DNA of 36,319 bases from Holosporaceae bacterium. GTDB taxonomy: Bacteria; Pseudomonadota; Alphaproteobacteria; UBA3830. Shown here piece after piece: positions 26,202 through 32,596 of this stretch. Both the position numbers and the translations under genes were made by a program. The stretch is taken from the NCBI GenBank assembly GCA_031288225.1, contig JAITRU010000036.1, positions 1 through 36,319 of the forward strand, written 5' to 3'. Below the pieces are notes generated by a model that was not told where the DNA came from, made no database searches, and saw only the letters and a list, made by a program, of their open reading frames with translations. Each line of letters opens with the position of its first letter. Position 1 is the stretch's first letter.

Positions 26202-26475
26202 TAGACAAAATCCCATTTTCAACTTGCCATTGCTAGCCTGGTGGTGGTTTTTACAGAGCGCATACCCAATATCGTTTGGATGATTTGGAACTAGCTCAAA
26301 CACTAAGAGACCATTGCCTAGTGAGGTTTTTCCTGCAAGAACGAGGAGGAACGTAGCGCAAGATCACAGTGTACTTCTTGTGCATGAGGATCTGAGCAAC
26401 GGATCTGACGAAGTCAAAAAGCCACTATGCAGCGGTCTCACTAATTGCACGAAACCATATCGCAGAACATCCAGA

Positions 26476-26559
26476 TGGTGCCGAGAAGAGAAACAACTCC
26501 TCCGACCTGCCGGTTATGAATCGGATCTCAGGCTCTTTTCCATAAGTCGGTATCTCCGG
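26476..26559 (-). pseudogene. Possible decayed CAT-anticodon tRNA
   Basis: On the minus strand a segment with GATTCATAACC (tRNA-Met-like anticodon loop with CAT), GCAGGTCGGAGGAGTT and a 3' end CTCGGCACCA looks like the last two thirds of a tRNA with encoded CCA. The 5' side pairs poorly: CCGGAGA against TCTCGGC gives five of seven pairs, no good D-arm is visible, and the T-loop lacks the usual TTCRA. I read it as a tRNA relic; chance resemblance is possible. Confidence 0.3.
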
Positions 26560-26693
26560 AATAACCTCTAATATTTCAGCAAAATTCCCTGCCTTCCTAG
26601 AGAATGATACCTACAATTTTGTATCGATGTAAACAAAAAAGTTGGCAATAGCTAAACATTGAATTTCTTCTCCTCTAATACTATGTCAATGTA

Positions 26694-26754
26694 TGGTGAG
26701 TCTTTATTGTGATTACAGGATTTTTCGTCCGAAATCTCACTGTGATTGAGTATA
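26694..26754 (+). repeat. Family E repeat, partial copy
   Basis: From TGGTGAGTCTTTATTGTGAT to GTGATTGAGTATA it matches 24600-24660 with only a few differences. The left part present at 24567 is missing. It ends ten bases before the first ATG of the DUF488 reading frame and could supply or disrupt its promoter. The rest of 26304-26764 holds a possible tRNA relic and no gene. Confidence 0.8.
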
Positions 26755-26815
26755 TTGACCGATTATGATTTTTTCCCTGTTTGCTTTGGCTCAGAATTCG
26801 TCCATAATTATTTTC

Positions 26816-27223
26816 ATGATCTACACATCCTACTTCGCATTTATTCCCAAATTGCCGGCGGATATGCTCAAAATCAGCATTGCTTTATATACTCCGCAAT
26901 GGGCGCAAATTGATGGCTATTTACCATGTTTGAATCCGACAGAACGGACGCTGAAAGAAGCTAAATCAGGAGTAGTTCCCATCGATGAAGCCATGGGAAA
27001 ATACCGTAGCGAAATTTTGAGTAAGTTGTCTCCGTTCAAAATATATGAAGAGCTGAGCGATATTCTGAATAAAAGCAACAAACATAATCTCGCACTTCTG
27101 TGCTACGAAAAACCCGGCGATCCGTGTCATCGCAGGATTGTTGCCGAATGGCTTGGAGAGGGAAATTCTATCTTGGTGCCTGAATATACAGTTGAAAATG
27201 AACAGCTATCGTTGATTTTGTAA
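26816..27223 (+). CDS. DUF488 family protein
   Basis: DUF488 proteins are small cytoplasmic proteins of unknown activity. The family pattern is visible: M-I-Y-T-S-Y-F-A at the start, K-I-S-I-A-L-Y-T-P-Q-W, and the Cys-containing C-terminal L-A-L-L-C-Y-E-K-P-G-D-P-C-H-R-R, which matches the conserved L-L-C-x-E-x-x-x-x-x-C-H-R motif. The frame is open from an ATG at 26765, but the extra 17 residues are hydrophobic and unlike the family, so I start at 26816; no good ribosome site supports either choice. It converges on the radical SAM gene. At 135 residues it is slightly longer than many members. Confidence 0.75.
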   Translation: MIYTSYFAFIPKLPADMLKISIALYTPQWAQIDGYLPCLNPTERTLKEAKSGVVPIDEAMGKYRSEILSKLSPFKIYEELSDILNKSNKHNLALLCYEKPGDPCHRRIVAEWLGEGNSILVPEYTVENEQLSLIL

Positions 27224-27278
27224 AAAACGCGCACGTCCATACGGCGAAAGCCATTAGCCATAATAACAAAAGAAGATT

Positions 27279-28163
27279 TCATAAAAGTTTCAATTGGGTA
27301 TCCAACCTTCGACATTCATTTCGAAAGTTTTCCCTATGATCGCTGGGGAAGTTGTATTTTTTTCTGATAGATGCAACCTTTTGGTAGAATGTTTCGAGAT
27401 AATTTTTGTTCACATAGGCTCCATTGTAGAGAGGTTTAATCCTAGATTCCAAACCAGGAAAAAGACTACGCACATAATTAAAAAACACATTTTTTGCATT
27501 GCCTCGCAGATGCAAAACCTGAGGTATAATGGTTTTTGCTCCGTTTTCTTTAGCGGTTTTGAAGATTGCATCCAGGTTCTCAATGTTGTCAGTCAAATGC
27601 GGAATTATCGGCATCATCAGAACTCCGCAGGGAATTCCCCATTTGTTTAGCTCACCTATCATTCCAAGTCGCTCGACGCTCGGGGGAGCGAACGGCTCGG
27701 TTTTCTTGCGAATTATCTCATCAAGGGCTGATACAGATACCTGTACATTCACTCCTGCGACTTTATTCAGCTCTTTCAACAGATCAATATCACGCAGCAA
27801 AAGCGTTGATTTCGTCGTGATTATCATCGGATTTCTGTGCCGAATGAAAGTCTCGATAATCTTTGGCATGAGAACATACTCTTTTTCCAGAGGCTGATAG
27901 CCATCGGTCACTCCACAGATGTTTACCGGATCGCCAGTCCAGGATCGTCTGGAAAAATCTGCGCTAAGCGCTTCGGCAACGTTGGTTTTTATGAAAATAT
28001 CGTCGAAGAATTGTTCTGTATCCAAATATTTGTGCGAATATTGCGCAAAACAGTAGATGCATCGATGCCCGCATCCACGGTAAATGTTCAAATCCCAATT
28101 GCTTGCGAATTCACGATCATGATAATGCAGGGCCGTTTTGCAGGTTATTTCTTTTAGGGACAT
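27279..28163 (-). CDS. SPL-family radical SAM protein
   Basis: The radical SAM cluster motif C-G-H-R-C-I-Y-C (C-x3-C-x2-C, residues 31-38) sits in the context I-Y-R-G-C-x-H-x-C-x-Y-C-F-A, which is typical of the spore-photoproduct-lyase-like group (Rv2578c/SplB-like). Later segments include T-D-G-Y-Q-P-L-E, I-T-T-K-S-T-L-L-L-R-D, V-S-V-S-A-L-D and P-F-A-P-P-S-V-E-R-L, all shared by the group. The biochemical role of these non-sporulator members is unknown; DNA or RNA repair has been suggested. The start at 28163 gives 294 residues and a 47-base overlap with the upstream Nudix gene in another frame, so the two are likely co-translated. A longer frame to 28286 lies within the Nudix gene. Confidence 0.88.
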   Translation of the reverse strand: MSLKEITCKTALHYHDREFASNWDLNIYRGCGHRCIYCFAQYSHKYLDTEQFFDDIFIKTNVAEALSADFSRRSWTGDPVNICGVTDGYQPLEKEYVLMPKIIETFIRHRNPMIITTKSTLLLRDIDLLKELNKVAGVNVQVSVSALDEIIRKKTEPFAPPSVERLGMIGELNKWGIPCGVLMMPIIPHLTDNIENLDAIFKTAKENGAKTIIPQVLHLRGNAKNVFFNYVRSLFPGLESRIKPLYNGAYVNKNYLETFYQKVASIRKKYNFPSDHRENFRNECRRLDTQLKLL

Positions 28164-28701
28164 TATTTTTCCATTTCTCAAACATGCGAGGAGTATCGAT
28201 GCTGATATCTGCGGGAAAGGTATGCACTTCATCAAACCACCGCAAATCTGTTGATTCATCAGAAATTTGTATATCATCGTCCCCATTGGTCGTTTTCAGT
28301 AAAAATCTGACATCGTAGTGATAATGCGCCGGAATTTCTTTGTATTCCGGAATCAGATGAACGCCGATGTCGAATATTTCTTCCGACAGCAATTCGATGT
28401 TTCGCAGTCCGGATTCTTCGTAAGCCTCTTTCAGGGAAACTCGAACGAGATCGTGATCGCCATCGGCATGGCCGCCAAGTTGCAGCCAAAAACCCATTTT
28501 CTTGTGCAAAGTAAGAAGAAATTTCGTTTCATCGCAATTTACCAGCCAGCAGGATCCGGTGAAATGTCCGATCGATAACGATCTCTCGAAGCAATCCTCA
28601 TGCGAATTTAGAAAATCCAACATTTTTGCTCTGGCGGCGATTTCTATTTCGTCTTCGGGATTGTATCGCTTCAACTTTTTTCTTAGGTCTTTTCTGTGCA
28701 T
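28117..28701 (-). CDS. Nudix hydrolase family protein with altered Nudix box
   Basis: Nudix proteins hydrolyse nucleoside diphosphates linked to other groups. The fold is indicated by F-T-G-S-C-W-L-V-N, M-G-F-W-L-Q-L-G-G-H-A-D-G-D, and a helix with L-K-E-A-Y-E-E-S-G-L. Against the consensus G-x5-E-x7-R-E-U-x-E-E-x-G-U, Gly77, Glu92, Glu95, Glu96 and Gly98 are present, but the first Glu is His83 and the Arg is Lys91; this L-G-G-H-x-D-G-D variant occurs in a known subfamily. The metal-binding Glu pair is retained, so it may be active. It is upstream of and overlaps the radical SAM gene. The substrate is unknown. Confidence 0.88.
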   Translation of the reverse strand: MHRKDLRKKLKRYNPEDEIEIAARAKMLDFLNSHEDCFERSLSIGHFTGSCWLVNCDETKFLLTLHKKMGFWLQLGGHADGDHDLVRVSLKEAYEESGLRNIELLSEEIFDIGVHLIPEYKEIPAHYHYDVRFLLKTTNGDDDIQISDESTDLRWFDEVHTFPADISIDTPRMFEKWKNNVPKRNNLQNGPALS

Positions 28702-28783
28702 GATTTCTAAACTTTCATGGGGCTAAGAATACCATTCTTATTTCAACAATTCCATGGTAAGCTCGATCAGTTTTCTAAATATA

Positions 28784-28884
28784 ATACCAAATCTCATTTT
28801 GGATTGTCCAAATGGCTTCGAGAACACGCTCCATGGCAGCCGCTGCCAGGCGGGCAATAGCTAATCGATGATGGGATTTGGTAT
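28784..28884 (+). repeat. Family C palindromic repeat, copy 2 (101 bp)
   Basis: Ends ATACCAAATC and GATTTGGTAT. Same orientation as 24466 and 30203. Its right edge is exactly the truncation point of an IS 3' fragment. Confidence 0.92.
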
Positions 28885-28954
28885 AATATGCTCAAATGCT
28901 TGATCGATGAAAAGTTACTCTCCTGTATGATCAAAAATTTATGAAACGGCCGTG
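28885..28954 (+). mobile_element. ISAs1-family element, 3' terminal fragment
   Basis: About 70 bp that match, in opposite orientation, the 3' end of the remnant at 9074-9148, including the terminal repeat AAATTTATGAAACGGCCGTG. Everything else of this IS copy is missing; the break coincides with the family C repeat. Confidence 0.75.
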
Positions 28955-28972
28955 CCTCTACACCGGTTGAGG

Positions 28973-29001
28973 TTGTTGTTGTTCTAGGAATATGCTACAA
29001 T
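28973..29001 (+). promoter_or_regulatory. Promoter candidate for serC
   Basis: TTGTTG (28973-28978), a 17-bp spacer and TACAAT (28996-29001), with TGC directly before the -10 (extended -10). It sits 45 bp before the serC start codon and just outside the IS scar. Confidence 0.55.
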
Positions 29002-29046
29002 GGCACACTTAATTATCTAGTCCATCTTGTATTATGGAGAATAGCA

Positions 29047-30186
29047 ATGTATAAATTGCTTTGTATGAGTTTTTCTGCTGGACCATGCTCAAAGTATTCT
29101 GGTTGGCAATCTCCGGCTGGAATGCTAGCGGGCAGATCTCATAGATCAGATGAAGGAGTCCTCCTGATACAGGAAGTGATTCGTCTACAGCGGCGGATAT
29201 TAGCGATTCCGGACGATTATTTTCTTGGACTGGTCAGCGCTTCGGCCAGCGGCGCTGTTGAAACTTTGCTGTGGTCACTGTTGGGTGCTAATGGTGTGGA
29301 TATATTGTCCCAGTGCGTTTTCAGCAGACATTGGGAACACGACATCGTCTATGAATTGCAGCTGAAAGATGTGCGAGTTTTTCGGGCAGATTTTCCACAG
29401 ATGGCTGATGTAAAAGATGTAAATTTTAACCGGGACGTGGTATTTTGTTGGACGTCGACTACTTCCGGAACATCTTTTCGTGATGCAAACTGGATTGCTT
29501 CCAATCGCGGAGGCTTGACCATCTGTGATGCAACGTCAGCAGTATTTATGTTTGATTTCGATTGGAGTAAGCTGGATGCCACGGCTTTTTCCTGGCAAAA
29601 GGGATTGGGTGGGGAAGCTGGAGTGGGCGCTATTGTGCTGGGTCCCAGAGCAATAGCTCGGTTAGAATCCCATCGACCTCCATGGCCCGTTCCCCGAATA
29701 TTTCGCATAGCCCAGAATAAAGTGGTTAACTTTGGCGTTTTTAATGGCTATATCGTGAATACTCTTAGCATGCTAGCCATCGAGGATTTCAAAAATATTT
29801 TGCTTTGGGCCCAGCAAATGGGTGGAATACCGGCTCTGCAACAGAAGATAGAGGATAATTATAACGTCGCAAAACAATGGATAGCCAGGAGTTCTATTTT
29901 TAAATTTTTTGCGGATGAAAAATGTCGTGCCCACCACATCGCCTGTTTGGACATAGATTCGGAAAAATACCAACATCTTTCGGAAGAGGACAAGTGGAAG
30001 TTTTTAACAAAAATTGTGCAACGCAGTATCCAAAAACAATTGGGTAGCGATTTTCTTGGACATAGCCAGACCAAACCACACCTGAGGATTTGGATGGGTC
30101 CCACCATCGAAGCGAAAAAATTATCGGCACTTTTTGCTGGAATCGAGGGCATTTGCCTAGAACTGCTCAACGAGCTGCCCCGGTGA
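29047..30186 (+). CDS. serC: Phosphoserine aminotransferase
   Basis: A PLP-dependent class V aminotransferase that converts 3-phosphohydroxypyruvate and glutamate to phosphoserine; it can also act in pyridoxal phosphate synthesis. The 379-residue form without the E. coli-type N-terminus is the one usual in alphaproteobacteria and archaea. F-S-A-G-P-C-S-K and R-S-H-R-S appear at the start, the PLP-contacting Asp in C-D-A-T-S-A (D161), and the Schiff-base Lys in S-W-Q-K-G-L-G-G-E (K185); I-A-R-L-E-S and P-x-L-R-I-W also fit the family. GGAG lies eight bases before the ATG. Two same-orientation family C repeats flank the gene. serA and serB are not in the window. Confidence 0.93.
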   Translation: MYKLLCMSFSAGPCSKYSGWQSPAGMLAGRSHRSDEGVLLIQEVIRLQRRILAIPDDYFLGLVSASASGAVETLLWSLLGANGVDILSQCVFSRHWEHDIVYELQLKDVRVFRADFPQMADVKDVNFNRDVVFCWTSTTSGTSFRDANWIASNRGGLTICDATSAVFMFDFDWSKLDATAFSWQKGLGGEAGVGAIVLGPRAIARLESHRPPWPVPRIFRIAQNKVVNFGVFNGYIVNTLSMLAIEDFKNILLWAQQMGGIPALQQKIEDNYNVAKQWIARSSIFKFFADEKCRAHHIACLDIDSEKYQHLSEEDKWKFLTKIVQRSIQKQLGSDFLGHSQTKPHLRIWMGPTIEAKKLSALFAGIEGICLELLNELPR

Positions 30187-30202
30187 GATGGCAGATTTAT
30201 GT

Positions 30203-30303
30203 ATACCAAATCTCATTTTGGATTGTCCAAATGGCTTCGAGAACACGCTCCATGGCAGCCGCTGCCGGGCGGGCAATAGCCAATCGATGGTGGGATTTGG
30301 TAT
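30203..30303 (+). repeat. Family C palindromic repeat, copy 3 (101 bp)
   Basis: Begins ATACCAAATCTCATTTTGG and ends GATTTGGTAT, starting 16 bp after the serC stop. It is followed after one base by a family A repeat. Confidence 0.92.
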
Positions 30304-30304
30304 T

Positions 30305-30405
30305 ATACCATTCCTCGGAACAAATTATTCGAAAGCTTTTTCGCGTAGCCTGAACATGAGGCTGCTCACCGCTTGCTGCGAGAAATTAATAATGAGGAAT
30401 GGTAT
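30305..30405 (-). repeat. Family A palindromic repeat, copy 4 (101 bp)
   Basis: Reverse orientation relative to copy 1, perfect 12-bp ends. Forms a C-A pair with the preceding element. The following ~100 bp (to 30511) contains a diverged stretch resembling a family C end (TGCCAAATCCTGCCATCAAT) but is not a clear copy. Confidence 0.92.
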
Positions 30406-30511
30406 TATAATGCCAAATCCTGCCATCAATTATTGCCCATCTGGTAGATGCTGCCCAGAGCGCATCCCAAATTCATTTTTTCTTCGTCAGGTCGATATAG
30501 CGTGCTATGAA

Positions 30512-31255
30512 TTATTCTCTAATCCTGTGCCAAATGATCTTTGCGGCACGTGCAATTCTTACTTCGTGTAAATTGCAATTATTTTCTCCAGGATAATCAT
30601 CCACAAGGACTTGACAATTGGCATTGGAATGGCAGCATAATTTACACAGCATGGTTGTTCCATTGTCCAATACAGCGATTATGGTTTTTCCATTTAAAAG
30701 CGCTAACGATTCTTCAATGCCTGCTACGCAGTCTCCGGGATTATATCTGCCATCCAAAAACTCCTTTTCCACCAAATGAAAAATAGCCGAACTGTGAAAA
30801 TTAATAAAAAAACTCAGTTCATTGCGAATATCCTCAGGCAAATGCTTAATTTTTAGTTTGTAATCAATGGGATTTACATAGGTATCATAAACGATCGTGC
30901 CAATATTATTTACATTCGGCAATGATGAGCAGCCTGCAGCCGAATATCCAGAATTCATGAAGCGCTCAACGCTGCTTGTAATTCTCGGAACAGCGCCATT
31001 GCCCGTCATGAGCCATTCGTCGGAGCATCTGACACCAGCATTGCTAAATATAGTGCAAGCTCTCTTCGCATTTTTTTCTGATAATTTAACTTTTCCCTTT
31101 TCCCAGGCATCTACTACGGCTGCTGATACGCCAATTTTTTCGCCGAGATTCTGCCGAGAAAATTCAGCAATAATTCTTGTCATGTGTAACCTATGGCCTA
31201 TCAATTGGGCATCCGTGTAATGAATTTCGCCATCGTGCAATTGTGTATGTGCCAT
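30512..31255 (-). CDS. XRE/LexA-like transcriptional regulator
   Basis: The N-terminal part is a helix-turn-helix of the Cro/C1 type: F-S-R-Q-N-L-G-E-K-I-G-V-S-A-A-V-V-D-A-W-E-K-G-K. It is followed by A-K-R-A-C-T-I-F-S-N-A-G-V and S-D-E-W-L-M-T-G-N-G, a pattern common in phage-type repressors of gamma- and alphaproteobacteria. The C-terminal ~110 residues resemble an S24/LexA-like beta fold (P-G-D-C-V-A-G-I, T-M-L-C-K), but I see no clear Ser/Lys dyad, so autocleavage is doubtful. AGGAG nine bases before the Met at 31255 sets the start (247 residues). It is divergent from dapB across 144 bp that contain a palindrome. Likely autoregulator; targets unknown. Confidence 0.8.
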   Translation of the reverse strand: MAHTQLHDGEIHYTDAQLIGHRLHMTRIIAEFSRQNLGEKIGVSAAVVDAWEKGKVKLSEKNAKRACTIFSNAGVRCSDEWLMTGNGAVPRITSSVERFMNSGYSAAGCSSLPNVNNIGTIVYDTYVNPIDYKLKIKHLPEDIRNELSFFINFHSSAIFHLVEKEFLDGRYNPGDCVAGIEESLALLNGKTIIAVLDNGTTMLCKLCCHSNANCQVLVDDYPGENNCNLHEVRIARAAKIIWHRIRE

Positions 31256-31338
31256 TGAATCAACTCCTGCTTCTTTAATCACGATTACATTAAATTTACG
31301 TATGAATTGCAACAATGCGTTATAAACTTTTTTTTAGC

Positions 31339-31356
31339 GCAAATTTGCCATATAAT
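31339..31356 (+). promoter_or_regulatory. dapB -10 element and adjoining palindrome
   Basis: TATAAT at 31351-31356 is a good -10 candidate 44 bp before the dapB ATG; a -35 is not obvious. The perfect palindrome GCAAATTTGC at 31339-31348 lies inside the spacer, a suitable position for a repressor such as the divergently encoded XRE protein. Confidence 0.4.
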
Positions 31357-31399
31357 TGCTGCTGAGTGGAATTTACAATGCATATGATGGGTAGTTAGC

Positions 31400-32080
31400 A
31401 TGATAGCCGTTGGAGTTATTGGAATAACCGGAAGGATGGGTAAAATTTTGGTTGATTCCATAGAAAGTAACGATGAGTTAACGCTTAGCGGTGGGATTTC
31501 TAGCCAAAATATTGGAAAAGATCTTGAAAAGATTGTGAAATGTAGTGATGTGATTGTTGATTTTTCTCATCACACAGCGGTGTTAGCTGCGGCGAAGGTC
31601 GCAGCTAATCATGCTGTTCCGCTCATAAGTGGTACAACGGGACTGAGTGCCAATGATTTTCTCCAGTTGCGGCAATGTTCACAGCGAATTCCCCTGTTGT
31701 ATGCGGCAAACTTTAGTATCGGCATTCAATTAATCGCGGCTTTTATTCGCCGCTGCGCTGGTGTTTTAAAAAATTTTGATTTTAGCATTTTGGATAAGCA
31801 CCATCGGCATAAAAAAGACGCTCCTTCTGGTACAGCACTTTTTTTGGCACAGCAATACGAAGAAATTGCTAAAAAATCACCACAGATTGTTTCCCTGAGG
31901 TGCGGCAATAATTTTGGGGAACATGTCTGTGATTTTTGTGGTGAAGACGAAACGATAACCGTTACGCATTCTGTTCTAAACAAAAGAGTATTTGCCGTCG
32001 GGGCGCTGCGATGCGCAAGGTGGATTGTTGGAAAGGATCCGGGGTTTTACGGCATTTGTGATGCCATTGATTTCCAATGA
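31400..32080 (+). CDS. dapB: 4-hydroxy-tetrahydrodipicolinate reductase
   Basis: Second dedicated step of the diaminopimelate/lysine pathway, needed for peptidoglycan. The Rossmann start G-V-I-G-I-T-G-R-M-G, V-I-V-D-F-S-H-H, the I-S-G-T-T-G-L motif, A-N-F-S-I-G, and the catalytic L-D-K-H-H-R-H-K-K-D-A-P-S-G-T-A are all present. The C-terminal F-A-V-G-A-L-R-C-A-R-W-I closes the fold. At 226 residues it is shorter than the usual ~265; the shortening lies mainly between the N-terminal nucleotide loop and V-I-V-D-F-S, as also seen in other reduced alphaproteobacterial genomes. It is bracketed, with the XRE gene, by C-A repeat pairs. Confidence 0.95.
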   Translation: MIAVGVIGITGRMGKILVDSIESNDELTLSGGISSQNIGKDLEKIVKCSDVIVDFSHHTAVLAAAKVAANHAVPLISGTTGLSANDFLQLRQCSQRIPLLYAANFSIGIQLIAAFIRRCAGVLKNFDFSILDKHHRHKKDAPSGTALFLAQQYEEIAKKSPQIVSLRCGNNFGEHVCDFCGEDETITVTHSVLNKRVFAVGALRCARWIVGKDPGFYGICDAIDFQ

Positions 32081-32144
32081 CAAATCCACAATAGCTAAAC
32101 ATCTAAATGGAGACTGCTATGATTTCCTTTCTAAACCCAATGTT

Positions 32145-32246
32145 ATACTAAATCTCATCATCGATTAGCTATTGCCCGCCTGGCAGGCGGCTGCCATAGA
32201 GCGTGTTCTCGAAGCCATTTAGACAATCCAAAATGAGATTTGGTAT
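32145..32246 (-). repeat. Family C palindromic repeat, copy 4, inverted (102 bp)
   Basis: Reads as the reverse complement of the other C copies (CTATTGCCCGCCTGGCAGGC near the left, CCAAAATGAGATTTGGTAT at the right end). The left end carries one change (ATACTAAATC). Confidence 0.92.
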
Positions 32247-32247
32247 T

Positions 32248-32348
32248 ATACCATTCCTCAGAACAAATTATCCGAAAGCTTTTCCGCATAGCCTGAACAT
32301 GAGGCAGCTCGCCGCTTGCTGAGAGAAATTAATAATGAGGAATGGTAT
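32248..32348 (-). repeat. Family A palindromic repeat, copy 5 (101 bp)
   Basis: Reverse orientation, like copies 2 and 4. One base separates it from the preceding family C copy, mirroring the C-A pair at 30203-30405. Confidence 0.92.
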
Positions 32349-32402
32349 ATAGCTTGCTTTGAAAATGCGTTTGCAATGTCGGGTTTTCACTCAAATATCA
32401 GA
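32349..32402 (+). pseudogene. Possible transposase C-terminal remnant (copy 2)
   Basis: Encodes C-F-E-N-A-F-A-M-S-G-F-H-S-N-I-R on the plus strand and pairs with the minus-strand piece at 10-66. It begins immediately after the family A repeat, so the repeat marks the break. Confidence 0.25.
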
Positions 32403-32445
32403 CAAACCATTGGCAAACGATCACACTTCCAAAGCAGGTCATGTA

Positions 32446-32539
32446 TATACTCGATCACCGTAGGAAATTGGATTTTTATGCACGAAAAACCAGCAAATTT
32501 CCGATACTTAAGTTCGCTTTCTCAGCGTGATTGAGTATA
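32446..32539 (+). repeat. Family D palindromic repeat, copy 2 (94 bp)
   Basis: Ends TATACTCGATCA and TGATTGAGTATA; same length as 24659-24752 but opposite orientation. Together with the C, A and transposase pieces it fills the 32081-32596 gap, which holds no gene. Confidence 0.88.
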
Positions 32540-32596
32540 TCTAGATGATCAACGCTGTTCGATAATATTATCCCATAAAAAAACTTGCACACTGCG

